From NCBI GenBank assembly GCA_905221605.1, contig CAJNDS010002161.1:461033-503532 (forward strand): a DNA stretch of 42,500 nucleotides. The letters are read 5' to 3'. The DNA is from Symbiodinium natans (lineage: Eukaryota; Sar; Dinophyceae; Suessiales; Symbiodiniaceae). The first letter of the stretch is position 1; every line of letters begins with the position of its first letter. The translations under genes were made by a program, and so were the position numbers. Positions 30,116 through 40,584 of the stretch are shown in pieces. Under the pieces are notes generated by a model that was given only the letters and a program-made list of their open reading frames with translations, was not told the DNA's origin and did not search any database.

Positions 30116-30686
30116 GGGTACACTGTGAACTCTGGGTGCCCATTCTAAGCACCTTTGCAAGGACCTGTCCTGAAGAAAGGACCCTGGACTACAGACCATT
30201 TCATGCGGCCGCCCTCCTCCGGCAAACAGTTCGCACTTGTGCTGGCCGTGTACAAGGCCCGCGTAGGGCTAACCTAAACCCTAAACCCTACACCCTCTGG
30301 GATGATCCAGCGATTCGTATGGCATATACATGCTTTCCAAGAACAGTCAGGGGGACTCCCAGCTCAAGCAACTCTCATGGGGGGGGGTTCCGAAAGTAGG
30401 GGGCACCCTTGTTCAGGGTTCCTTATTACAAGGGAATCCTACTATTTGGGGATCTATATTAGTATTGTCGTAAACCCCCCATATGGGGTGTTTTCCGAAA
30501 ATCCGGGGGTGCACTTCTTGAGGGGTCCTGTGATAAGGATTGTAGTATTTTGGGTTATATTTGGGGACCTTAGGGGGCCTTATTTTGGGAAATGCCCATA
30601 TGAACCCTACAGAAAATTGGATAAACTTTGTATCATCTCTACGGGCAGCACATCTATCCTAACTCCGAAGATGCTTTCATGCCCCC

Positions 30687-32496
30687 TCACTCAGTGTCCT
30701 GCGTATTCTTGCCGCCGCAACGAGTGCAGCGAGTCACATACTTGCCGCCCGTTGTCACCTCGTCGTCCTTGCCGCCCTTTGTCTCCTCGTCGTCCTTGCC
30801 GTCCTTAGTCTCCTTGCCGATCATACCACTGATGAGCTTTAAGACGTCCTCGACAGTGATGGACAGCCAAAGGCCACTCCCATCCCAGAAACCATGATCA
30901 TGCCGCAGCGCCTCGTACAGGGCCTGCTGGAAAACTCTGCGGATCCTCTGGCCGTTCTGGAGCTGAGAGCGGTACTTGATCAGGTTCGGGTGCGTCTCAA
31001 AGTACATCCTTGCTACGGCCTCCTGCGCGGGATCAAGGAGTTTCAATGAAGCAGAGCCACAGCTGAAGCTCGATGCCAGCTGCAAAACGGGGTTCTCCCA
31101 AAGTTTGGGGAACCTATTCCGGGGTTCTTATCATCAGGATTATCGGATAGTGGGTGGGCCTCTACTTCAGGACATGCCCACGTGCAAGTACCATCTCGGA
31201 CAAGTATCTATGCGCAGGTCGTCAATCCGCATCAGCCCGACGATGTTGTTCAGGAAGCCTGCAAGGGTTATCAACTCAAGGGGGTCGTACCTGCCGAAGT
31301 CTGCGGCGGAAACAAACGAGGTGGCACTGATCTTCACCACCAGAGCAGCAATGCCGACACAAGCGCCTAGAAGGAAAGATGCTACCTCCACGCCAATTAC
31401 AGCCCACTTCTGCGCGGCTGTAGTGTGCTCAAATCCAGTGGAAAACGATTGCCGCACTCGGGTTAGGAATTCTTGCGGGTTGGCCAGTCGCAGCAGCGAA
31501 AGAGCTGAAAAATCCGCCAGGTTTCTGACGACCCGTGCTGTGTACAGTGAATGGCCCGGGAGCTTCAGGCACCCGGTTAAATTTTGCACCGTGTCCTTGG
31601 GCACCCAGACAAGCACTAGCATGAGGGCAACACCACCCAGCTCCAACCAAGCAAGCAGGTGCTTCGTCTGATTTAAAGCCCGATGAGGGTCTCGAGGAGG
31701 TAGATAGAAAAGGTTGTAGACCACCATGAAAATGTTCAACAAAGCGCGGCCGAAAATCCTGATAACATGGAACTTTCGCCATCTATCGAAGTGTGTCAAG
31801 TTTGTCAAGCGACAGATGTCCTCATCTTGCATGGTTTTTGCACACACCTGGAACATCTCCTCTTCATGATGGATTTTTTGGGCAACCTGTTCAAGAAAGA
31901 TGGTGAAGGTGAGGTATGGGATGAGAGCCATGAAGACCACCACTGCCAGGCCCACGCTGCTCAGGAACCATCTGCCGTGCCTGGTTTGAAGCCATTGGCC
32001 GCGCAAGATGCACCAGCCCAAGACCCTGCAGCATCTGTGTTTGAATAAGGGTTTAGGATTTAGGGTTTAGGGTTTAGGCTTTAGGCTTTAGGGTTTAGGG
32101 TTTAGGGTTCATTCTTGATAGAGCTAGGACTGCACAAGACCTGGAAAAACAACAAAAACAAAAAAACAAATTAAGAGAAAACTCGGCGCAATGAGTAGCG
32201 AGCAACGCCGCGAGAGCAGGCACAAGGCAAAACACGGTGAAGACGATCTTCCAGTTTTTCTTGAGCAATTGGCGACAAGACTGACAACAGGATTTCTCAC
32301 CCTGGACATTTGGGGTATTCTGATCACCTAGGGTGCGGTCAGCCGGAGGACAGGATTCCTGACGTCCCGCAACGCCCTCCGGCTTGTCCATGTGCCTAGG
32401 AGGATGGGCAGGATGCTGAGACTTGCCAAGCAGCTGTGCCTGCGCATCTGAATTCCCAGCTTCGATGTCTGGCGCCGTCTGATTGTCATCCAGCAT
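30687..32496 (-). CDS. Multi-exon membrane protein gene, family unknown
   Basis: Three minus-strand exons. Exon 1 32496-32183: ATG, an acidic/Pro-rich N-terminus (MLDDNQTAPDIEAGNSDAQA), a Cys-rich patch and a first membrane helix (IVFTVFCLVPALAALLA). Exon 2 32025 to about 31190: four more hydrophobic segments (LAVVVFMALIPYLTFTIFL, ALLNIFMVVYNLFYLP, LELGGVALMLVLVWVP, VASFLLGACVGIAALVV) and FGRYDPLELITLAGFLNNIV. Exon 3 31079-30687: soluble C-terminus with LLDPAQEAVARMYFETHPNL, an acidic KDGKDDEE repeat, a CTRCGG motif and a stop. Proposed intron 1 is 32182-32026 (GT-AG, phase kept) and holds CCCTAAA units before its acceptor. The second intron's exact ends are unresolved. The start and frames look sound; I do not recognise a function. 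Confidence 0.7.
32026..32182 (-). other. Proposed intron 1 of the membrane protein gene
   Basis: In sense orientation it starts GTTTTCTC at 32182, has a T-rich tract, and ends with CCCTAAA-type units, then ACACAGATGCTGCAG. Splicing joins GA|G and keeps the frame (LATHCAE then VLGWC). The 3' telomere-like array matches the pattern proposed for other introns here; the 5' end has no TTTAGGG array. Confidence 0.5.
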
Positions 32497-32586
32497 GGCG
32501 GAGGGACAAAGAGGGGGTTCCGAAAAACCCCCAGCGTTGGAAAAACCCTAAACCCTAAACCCTAAACCCTAAACCCCAAGCCTAAG

Positions 32587-32690
32587 CTGCCCAAATTTCG
32601 GACCTCTCAACCATCCTGGCCCTAAACTCCCATTACTTGGGCCATTTGTTGGCTGGGCGGGACGCGGGCCCTCTGGTGTCATGTATGGTC
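32587..32690 (+). CDS. Possible exon in an R-F spacer
   Basis: After CTAAG the plus-strand frame reads AQISDLSTILALNSHYLGHL, then LAGRDAGPLVSCMV, with a possible donor CAT|GTATGG about 8 bp before the array. It lies upstream of, and divergent from, the membrane protein gene. No family recognised. Confidence 0.4.
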
Positions 32691-33087
32691 TAGGGTTTAG
32701 GGTTTAGGGTTTAGGGTTTAGGGTTTAGGGTTTAGGGTTTAGGGTTTCGAGTCATCTATGCCACGTGGACACGTCCACTCCCTAGGCATGGAGCTGCAAA
32801 GGCAGGATCGGAGCAGGGAGTACTTCCCTAACATTCTTTGCGACACATGCCAGTGACAGACCAGCAACGCTTTGCAAGATTGGGGGGTTTAGGGTTTAGA
32901 GTTTAGGGTTTCGGGTTTAGGGCTTAGGGTTTAGGAAGAACAACACAAAACCGGGTGCCGAATGGAATCTTAACCCTGAACCATGCTCCTTCGCGCAAGC
33001 CTGCGTCCAAGACGCTCTAAACCCCTAAGCCCTACAAACCTCTCTGCTGCGCAGCTGCTGTTTTCCTCACCGCTCGCCGGCGCGCGT

Positions 33088-33145
33088 CTTTAGCGCACCC
33101 TGACCAGATGGGAATGGCCGGAAATATCCGGCAAGCCAAACATCG
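33088..33145. repeat. Dispersed repeat family beta, copy 2
   Basis: CTTTAGCGCACCCTGACCAG and ATGGGAATG, then CCGGAAATATCCGGCAAGCC. It aligns with 29585-29650. Confidence 0.6.
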
Positions 33146-33159
33146 GGAGTTCGTGCCCA

Positions 33160-33245
33160 AAAACCCTATAAACCCTATAAACCCTATAAACCCTATAAAC
33201 CCCATAAACCCCATAAACCCTATAAACCCTATAAACCCTATACAC
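33160..33245. repeat. CCCTATAAA nonamer array
   Basis: Nine or ten units of CCCTATAAA, two of them CCCCATAAA. It is a nine-base derivative of the telomere heptamer, homogenised locally. Because the unit is a multiple of three it yields Asn-Pro-Ile repeats on one strand and Gly-Phe-Ile repeats on the other, which are artefacts. Confidence 0.92.
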
Positions 33246-33582
33246 CCTAAACCCATCGTAGCTGTAGGGGCAGAGGATCCCCAGGGAGGGTCGCCCCAAC
33301 AAGAACCACAACATACCAAGCGAATGGTAGGGTTTGGGGTTTGGGGTTTGGGGTTTGGGGTTTGGGGTTTGGGGTTTGGGGTTTAGGGTTTAGGGTTTAG
33401 GGTTTAGGGGTCCCCTGAAATTGGTCCCGCTTTCTGAGAGCCTGGAGCGGTGCTAGCAGGACTCAGGGACCTGATATCCCGAATCCGACAGGGTTTAGGT
33501 TGTAGGAGTATTGGGTTTGGGGTTATGGATTTGGGGTTTGGGGCCGAGGGTTCTGGGTTTAGTTATTGTGAGGCTCATGGGG

Positions 33583-33697
33583 CTTAGCTAGGATGGCCCT
33601 TAAGACACTCTGAACAATATTCCTACATGTGATCCTCTTAAAACAAATGAATCAACATATAAAACATCCCAAGCGCCTACCTAGTGAGCCTGTTTGG
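33583..33697. repeat. Dispersed repeat family alpha, copy 4
   Basis: GGATGGCCCTTAAGACACTC, AACAATATTCCTACATG and GATCCTCTTA, then CCCAAGCGCCTACCTAGTGA, aligning with 20125-20240. It is the only copy outside 19.4-20.3 kb. Confidence 0.6.
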
Positions 33698-33785
33698 GCA
33701 AAGGGTCCCCAACGAGGGCCCCCGGACAAGAACACAACAGAAAAGCGAATGGTCCCCCACTGGAGGGTTTGGCTGAATCCGGGCA

Positions 33786-33835
33786 AAGCATGGTGCGGGC
33801 AGCGGCGACATTTGCCGCCTCTGGCCTTTCCACAT
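33786..33835. repeat. Dispersed repeat family gamma, copy 2
   Basis: GCATGGTGC then GGCAGCGGCGACATTTGCCG and CCTCTGGCC. It aligns with 30056-30115. Confidence 0.6.
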
Positions 33836-34107
33836 AGCCTATAGGCCAGCTGACTCCCAGGACCACAAGGGCACCAGTAAACCCTAAACCCTAAACCCTG
33901 AACCCTAAACCCTAAACCCTAAACCCAAAACCCTAAGCCTAAACCCTAAGCCCTAAACCCTCTTCTCTGAAAAAGAGTCCTGTGAGAGAACTAGTGAGCA
34001 ATCTCACAAAGCTCGGCCCAGGGTTTAGGGCTTAGGGCTTAGCAGGGTTTAGGGATCCGGCCACGCACACCCTGGTCGAAGCCTGCAATCCACAAATCCA
34101 CAACCAC

Positions 34108-34241
34108 CGCCCCCCCCCCCCCCCCCCCCACCCCCCCCCCCCCGCCGCCCCCCCCCCCCCCCCCCCCCCCGCCCCCCCCCCCCCCCCCCGGCCCCGCCCC
34201 CCCCCCCCCCGCCGCCCCCCCCCCCCCCCCCCCCCCCGCCG

Positions 34242-34297
<56 letters not shown>

Positions 34298-34307
34298 CCC
34301 CCCGTCT
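34108..34307. repeat. 200-bp almost pure C tract
   Basis: Nearly all C with scattered single G or A. The complementary strand would be strongly quadruplex-prone. The Gly-rich frames across it are artefacts. The exact length may be unreliable in any assembly. Confidence 0.9.
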
Positions 34308-35009
34308 GGAAAACACCCCAAGCCCCTACACCCAAACCTTTGAACCACTATCACAAGCCCAGCCCCCTTCAAGCCTTAAACCCCCCAAACCCTGAACTCT
34401 AAAGCCAAAGCCCTAAAGCCTGAACCTCAATTAAACCCTAAACGCCAAACTCTTAACCAGCTAACTTTTCGAACCGGCTACCCCCGCTATGGCAAAGCCC
34501 AAAGGGTCCTGGCAGCATCCGGCTTTGAATTGCAACGCAGGTCGGGTGACAATCGCGGTCTGCGTTTGCAGCACCCAGTGAGGCCCCGACGGCCCTGGTG
34601 AACCACCCAGGCTCTTTTTGGCCCTATTTTGACACCCTGAACCCTAGAACCCTACAACCCACAGAACCCCACAACCCTAGAACCCGAGAACCCTGCAACC
34701 CTAGAACCCTGGAAGCCTAGAAACCCTAGAACCCTAGAACCCTGGAACCCTAGAACACTAGAACCCTAGAACCCTAGAACCCTGGAACCCTAAACCCCAA
34801 ACCCTAAACCCTAAACCCTAAACCCTAACCACAAAAGTCAAGGCCTGTAGGTCCTATGCCCTCTGCAACTTCGAAGGGCTTCTTTTGCGCAGGGCTGATT
34901 GCGGAAGCATATCTTCGCGTGGCTAGGGTTTAGGGTTTAGGGTTTAGGGTTTAGGGTTTAGGGTTTGGGGTTTGGGGTTTGGGGTTTGGGGTTTGGGGTT
35001 TGGGGTTTG

Positions 35010-35196
35010 GGGTTTGGGGTTTAGGGTTTAGGGCTTAGGTGTCGTAACTTCAGCAGGAGGAAAGGCTTCAGGTTTGTAGGGCGCGGCTTCCCTGACCGGA
35101 CGCCCATTGGGGAAACACGTACATATTGTACGTATTCTGTATAACCTGAAGTTACGACACCTAAGCCCTAAGCCCTAAACCCTAAACCCCAAACCC
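35010..35196. repeat. Inverted repeat whose arms are telomere-like arrays
   Basis: The left arm 35010-35053 ends GGCTTAGGTGTCGTAACTTC plus AG. The right arm 35146-35196 starts CTGAAGTTACGACACCTAAG and continues as CCCTAAA units. The arms match through 23 bp of unique sequence and into the arrays, the right arm having one extra heptamer. The 92-bp loop contains an ACGTACATATTGTACGT near-palindrome. Such an F-loop-R unit has the shape proposed for introns in this window. Confidence 0.88.
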
Positions 35197-35509
35197 TAAA
35201 CCCTAAACCCTAAACCCTAAACTCATCCATGCATGTCTCTCTCTGTGCCTCTGCAGGTCTGCATAAACCCATGTAGCGCCCAAACTGATCCTCATCAATG
35301 TAGCCCAAATCCTAAACCCTAAACCCTACCTAACCCCTGAACCCTGAACCCTGAACCTGAACCCTAAACCCTAAACCCTAAAACCCTAAACCCTAAACCC
35401 TAAGCCTACCTAGACCCTAAGCCTACCTAAACCCAAAACCCTAAACCTAAACCCTAAACCCTAAACCGTAAACCCTAAACCCTAAACCCTAAACCCAAAC
35501 CCCTAAAGC

Positions 35510-35607
35510 CCTTTCAAGCTCCAGTGGGCCCGAAAGACCCTGGGCTGACCAGGTGCCCTCCAGCGGGCCAGCTTGAGGATTGAATACAAGAAGGTCGGCG
35601 CGAGATT
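35510..35607 (-). CDS. Possible internal exon in an R-F spacer
   Basis: On the minus strand, after GGTGCTCAG, the frame reads SRADLLVFNPQAGPLEGTWS, then AQGLSGPLELE, fully open and very protein-like. It ends near GAAAGG|GC, a GC donor of the kind dinoflagellates accept. No family recognised. Confidence 0.42.
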
Positions 35608-37001
35608 CTGAGCACCAGGGCGGGTTTAGGGTTTAGGGTTTAGGGTTTAGGGATTAGGGATTAGGGTTTCGGGTTTAGGGTTTAGGGTTTAGGGTTTCGG
35701 GTTTCGGGTTTAGGGTTTAGGGTCCCCCTAGAACTGAACCCCGCCTGTTTAGGGCTGCGGTTGTAGCGGTTCAGGGCTTTTGGTCTGAAGGGTTGGGGGG
35801 TTTAAAGTTGCGAGGGTCTGAGGTGTTCTGGAGGCACACATTTGCAGTGTGTGGCCGGATTCACCGTTTAGGGTTTAGGGTTTGTAGGGTTTAGGGTCTA
35901 GGGCATTTCCTGAACTTATTTTAACTAGGTCCTTCCCTTAACCCTTAATAGTAACCCCCCCCTACCCCCTAGCATTAAATGCTCCCATTACCGTTATATT
36001 GGAGTATAGGGGGGGGGGGGGGTATTTAGTGTAGGGGGGGGGGGGGGGGGGGGGGGGGCTAATGTTAGGGAAGGGGATTACACCACCCCCATGTGCACCC
36101 CAAAGTGCTCGAGTCCCTGTAGAAGGAACTCCAAAATGGATCCTCCCCATATTCAAGCATTGTTGGGAACCACCACATGACCTCACCAGTTAAAAAGACG
36201 ATTAGGGAATTCGGTACCTGATCACCCAAGTGTGTATGATTGTCTGGTCCTAAACCCTAAAACCCTAAACCCCAAAACCTAAACCCCTTAGCTTCTCCAA
36301 GCCCTGATCCTCCTCCATCTAGACAGTTCAGGGCTGTTCGGTGCGTACGAAGTGCTCAGACTCCAGGCGACCTTACCCTACGACGCGCCATCGCAGAGCC
36401 ATGGACACCATGGAGGAGACTTCTCAATCTTTTTATAGACCTTGCAACGCTAAACAAGACTGAAACTCTAAACCCCAAAGCCTACCAGTGGCTGAGGGAA
36501 CTGTGATTTCAGTCATGAGGAATTTGGGATGGGTCCACAGGGGCTCAGGGTCACGAGGCTTTAAGCGTTCCGCATAACAGCTTTGAGGGTTTTCTCAGGT
36601 CTGGGTTTAGGTTTTAGGGTTTCGGGTTTGGGGTTTAGGGTTACCAATGTGATGGCACTATCTTCGTGAAAACATGCAACTATATATATATATATATATG
36701 TGTGTAGATATAAACAAATTGAATTCTAGTTCCTTGGTACTGGTTGCGGTTCGGATGTTTGCCTAAGAACTCGGCCTGATGCTTAATTCTGCATCGAATT
36801 GAAACAAATCATGATCGCCGAAGGCGAGCACGTGAGAGCCCCAACCCAAAACCCTCAACCCTACAACCTAAACTCGATATGCCTAAACCCTACACCCTAC
36901 AACCTAAACCCTACAACCTAAACTCTATAACCCTAAACCAAAAAAACCCTAAACCAAAAACCCTAAACCCTACACCCTAAACCCTAAACCCTAAACCCTC
37001 A

Positions 37002-37138
37002 AGTCCATGGTCGGCAGGCACCGCTCTGACGCTGGCATCGTTATCAATGCAAAGAGTGGCTCACCAGCCCCTTTTCCACCCCCCCCAGCAGCCGCATCTT
37101 CGGCACGCGAGGGCATTGCCTTCCTTGGGCACTTACAG
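37002..37138 (+). CDS. Possible exon with AG...GT borders
   Basis: After a CCCTAAA array ending CTCAAG, the frame reads VGRHRSDAGIVINAKSG, then a Pro-rich stretch and SSAREGIAFLGHLQ, ending at TTACAG|GTAACT. The Pro-rich part comes from a C run. No family recognised. Confidence 0.35.
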
Positions 37139-37744
37139 GTAACTTACAGGTCTTGCAGGGAGAAAGCTGGAAGCTTAAGAGACTTTTGGGGCTTAGGGCC
37201 AGTGAGGATCAGTGAACTAAACCCTCAACCCTAAACCCTGAACCCTGAACACTCAAGCTGTAGGGGCTTCAGGCACTATACTGAAGGGAGGCCACAGCCT
37301 TGTCATGTAGAAGTCGCCGCTGAGACGTGATAGAACTGACAAGCCGATGGCGAAGCTCGAGGGCATCGTGTGAGACGGAGAGCTGTGGGCATCACGCCGT
37401 CAACACCACGTGGGCCGCAACTAACAGTCAACTCTTCTCTCCTCAACCCTAAACCCTGAACCCTACTTAAACCCTGAAGGGTGTTGGAGAAAAATCTCAG
37501 TAAAGGCATCAACGACCTCTCTCACTGCTCACGCCGGTTGGGGGGGCATCTTTCATTGGCCCATGAAGAGAAGCTCCATCTCCTGCAAGCATGGGCGGCG
37601 CAGGAGCCCCCTTCAACTGCTCGGAACCAAAAAAGAGATAGCAAGTCTCAACAAGCCTAGGACTCAAAGCCAACTAGCAGCTGCAAAACCGTAGTAAACT
37701 AGGAAGTTAGGGTTCAGGATTTAGGATTTAGGGTTTAGGGCTTT

Positions 37745-37849
37745 GTTCCCGTGTCTTGCGCGGACCGCCCCTCACACTTGCGGCAAACTCGAGACTTCAA
37801 TGGCAATGAAGTGGGCGAATTCAAGAAACAGGGAGCTGCAAAGCCCTAG
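37745..37849 (+). CDS. Possible exon, F-R spacer
   Basis: Plus-strand frame VPVSCADRPSHLRQTRDFNG, then NEVGEFKKQGAAKP and a stop at 37847-37849. Very protein-like, but it sits between F on the left and R on the right, an exception to the usual polarity. A second frame is also open. Confidence 0.35.
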   Translation, partial: VPVSCADRPSHLRQTRDFNGNEVGEFKKQGAAKP

Positions 37850-38640
37850 ACATGACCCTAAACCCTAAACCCTAAACCCTAAACCCTAAACCCTAAACCC
37901 TAAACTCTAAACCCTAAACCATCCACTCTTGGGGTTTCGGGGATTCTCAGTGTGTCTGAACAGGGTGGAGACCCTAAACCCATCCCAGCCCCTCCAAGCC
38001 TGGCCCGACCGAGCTCACCATGGCCTCAGGTTTTGGGGTGAGTTCACTTATGTCCGGAGTAGGGTTTAGGGTTTAGGATTCAGGGTTTAGGGTTTCGGGT
38101 TCAGGGTTAGGATTCAGGGTTTAGGGTTCAGGGTTCAAGGTTTCAGGTTCAGGGTTTAGAATCCAGGGCTTAGGGCTTAGGATTCCGGGTTTAGGATTCA
38201 GGGTTTGGGGTTCAGGGTTTAGGATCTAGGATTTAGGGTAGGGTTTGGGATTCAGGGTTTAGGAATGGGGTTTAAGGGCTTAGCATTACGTGCTAAGGGC
38301 TTGGGGGTTTAAGGGCGCGGGGCTCAGGATTTAGTGCCTGAAGTTTCTCAATGTGTGTAGGTACCTTTCCGGTCGACTACTGACATTGCCAGGGAGCAAG
38401 ATACATATGCTTTGGCAGTATGGGCTACTAGAAAATGTATTAGGCTTCACGACCGGTGCTCAGATTCAGCAGTTGCTGGCATAAAGTCCAAACCCTGACC
38501 CCGAGTCATTTTCCCAAGTGTGCGTTTCTATGACTCCATAATGCCCAAAGTAGGTCTTACTCGCCTAAACCCTAAACCCTAGACCCTAAACCCTAAACCC
38601 TAGACTCTAAACCCTAAACCCTAAACCCTAAACCCTGAAG

Positions 38641-38737
38641 GCAGATGAATGTCGAGCTTGCGACTGGAGGTTCCGCGGCATCTCGAAAGTAACCTGCCCG
38701 TGGCTCCAGATTCCAACGGCTGGCCCAGCAAGAGACT
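38641..38737 (+). CDS. Possible internal exon in an R-F spacer
   Basis: After a CCCTAAA array ending CCTGAAG, the frame reads ADECRACDWRFRGISKVTC, then PWLQIPTAGPARDC, up to GACT|GTTTAGGG at 38737/38738. The Cys-rich start could bind metal. No family recognised. Intron borders coincide with the two arrays. Confidence 0.45.
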
Positions 38738-39373
38738 GTTTAGGGTTTAGGGTTTAGGGTTTAGGGTTTAGGGTTTAGGGTTATAGGGTTTAGGGTTTAG
38801 GGTTCAGGGTTCAGGGTTTAGGGTTTAGGGTTTAGGGTTTAGGGTTTAGGGTTTAGGGTTTAGGGTTTAGGGTTTAGGGTTTAGGGTGTGATAGCAAACG
38901 ACTCTCGTACGTTGACTTGCCCTCACCCCCTATCTGCGGAGCCTTGTAACCACAACCTAACTGTAGATCCTGAACCCTCTACCCGGAATTCCAGCCTCGA
39001 GACCTAAGTCCTGCACCCAGACCCCCCGCCACGCCCCAAACACCCCAAACCCCCTTTTCGCGTGTGAAGATCTGCGACCAGGATCCTAAACTCTAAATCC
39101 TAAAACCTAAACCCTAAACCCTAAACCCTAAACCCTAACCCTAAACCCTAAACCCTAACCCTAAACCCTAGACAAGGACCGCCCCGACCTGCGGCTGGAC
39201 CAGTGAGAAGCTGAGCGAAGGCCTCGACAGGCAATGGCTGCTGTCAGTTGGGTTGGGGTTTCTTCGCAACCCCTAAACCCTAAACCCTGAACCCTAAACC
39301 CTAAACTCTAAACCCCAAACTCAAAACCCTAAACCCTAAACCCTTAATCCAGTTCAGGTTTTTTAGGGTTCAG

Positions 39374-39430
39374 GTGGGTTGGGAAAGGGTCTCCGGGTGC
39401 GGAGGCCCCAACGACTTTGGAGCCCATTTG
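39374..39430 (+). CDS. Possible exon of a Nudix-like protein, part 1
   Basis: The acceptor TTCAG precedes VGWERVSGCGGPNDFGAHL, and the exon ends at an ideal donor TTG|GTGAGTCG (phase 0). A later donor at 39452 (TCAG|GTTTAGG) is also possible. The GGPN...AHL stretch recalls the GPN block before the Nudix box of ADP-ribose pyrophosphatases (NUDT9-type), but the similarity is short. Confidence 0.35.
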
Positions 39431-39649
39431 GTGAGTCGAGAGGAAACATCAGGTTTAGGGTTTAGGGTTTAGGGTTCAGGGTTTAGGGTTTAAGGTTTAG
39501 GGTTTAATGAGGGTTTAGGATGTAGGGTTCAGGGTTGATCTGAACTTTTAGGGGCAGTTGTTTGCGTTTTTGCGGTGTTTTTTCGGGTAGGGTTTGAAGG
39601 GTAGTTTTAAGAACCCTAAGCCCTAAACCCTAAACCCTAAAACCCTAAG

Positions 39650-39732
39650 CGCTCCGATCTGGGCATGCTTCGTGTCTCAAGGCTCCGGCACCAGAGTGGG
39701 GGCAGCTTCGCCCTGCCAGGAGGCTTTGCTCG
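39650..39732 (+). CDS. Possible exon of a Nudix-like protein, part 2
   Basis: After CTAAG the phase-0 frame reads RSDLGMLRVSRLRHQSG, then GSFALPGGFAR, ending at CTCG|GTTTAGG. FALPGGF is typical of the start of a Nudix box. The phase fits part 1 when its GTGAGT donor is used. The glutamate-rich half of the box (RE..EE) is not seen in the next spacer, so the assignment is tentative. Confidence 0.35.
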
Positions 39733-40461
39733 GTTTAGGGTTTAGGGTTTAGGGTTTAGGGTTTAGGGTTTAGGGTTTAGGGTTTAGGGTTTAGGGTTTA
39801 GGGCGCTTGGGGTCTAGGGTCTTGGGAGGGCAGGGTGCGCTGATAGTTTGCCGGGGTTCCAGGCCTTCCACATCTAGACCCCAGAGTAATGCAGGAAGAA
39901 AAAGGGAACTCTTTTTTTTCGTTTAAAGGGGTTTATAAGAGACCCCAAAAAAGGGAACGATGGCCTACTCTGGGTCCTAGATATACATGGCACCCCCTTG
40001 GAGTGCCAAGAATATAGAGGGCGTCATGGCCTTTTTCGCAAAAACCTGTCGAAAAGGGATCCTTACCCCAGAAAAGGCGGGGATAAACCCTAAACCCTAA
40101 ACCCTAAACCCCCAGCTAAGGTTTATAAAGGGCTTGGGGTGGGGGGGTTGTTTTTCTAGCCTTGTGTCCATTAGGGGATGTGCGTTTGACATGAGTTCGG
40201 GTCTGTCCAGCACGGCTTGCGGCGAACGCGCCATGTGACCCTAAACCCTAAACCCTAAACCCTAAACCCTATACCCTAAACCCTGAGCCCTAAACCCTAA
40301 ACCCTACACCCTAAACCCTAAACCCTAATATCCCAAAAAACCGAAACACTTCAGTCCAGGGCAAGTGGCCGCAAGGGCTGCGTGTGGCGACGGGAAGAAG
40401 CTCGGCCGCACTTGCCTTCGGTTTAGGGCTTTTAGGGTTTAGGGTTTAGGGTTTAGGGTTT

Positions 40462-40584
40462 AGGGTTTAGGGTTAGGGTTTAGGATAGGGTTTATAGGCT
40501 TTCGGGTCTCGGGTTATGTGGAGGGTTTAGGGTTAGGGTTTAGGATAGGGTTTATAGGCTTTCGGGTCTCGGGTTATGTGGAGG
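40462..40584. repeat. 60-bp exact tandem duplication
   Basis: The unit contains AGGGTTTAGGGTTAGGG and ends CGGGTCTCGGGTTATGTGG. Positions 40462-40521 equal 40522-40581, and the match extends three bases further. It mixes telomere-like and unique sequence, so it is a segmental duplication rather than array growth. Confidence 0.95.

Larger units (their letters stand above)
25833..30686. repeat. Interstitial telomere-like repeat mosaic, section 3
   Basis: Arrays: F 26085-26130, F 26288-26322, R 26400-26425, R-type 8-mer 26486-26660, R 26690-26712, R 26817-26860, F 27023-27115, F 28118-28140, R 28357-28384, F 28493-28556, R 28688-28757, F 28887-28975, F 30000-30030, R 30271-30296. A G-only run lies at about 28775-28814 and a T-rich tract at 25965-26007. 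Unique DNA at 29040-30270 and 30300-30686 carries dispersed-repeat pieces but no gene I can support; a 100-codon frame at 29541-29843 overlaps a dispersed repeat. Confidence 0.93.

Noticed and set aside
33108-33386. Asn-Pro-Ile repeat protein (and Gly-Phe-Ile on the other strand)
   Set aside because: It results from the nine-base CCCTATAAA array, whose unit is a multiple of three.
34032-34372. Three Gly-rich frames of about 100 codons
   Set aside because: They are translations of the C tract in all three frames.
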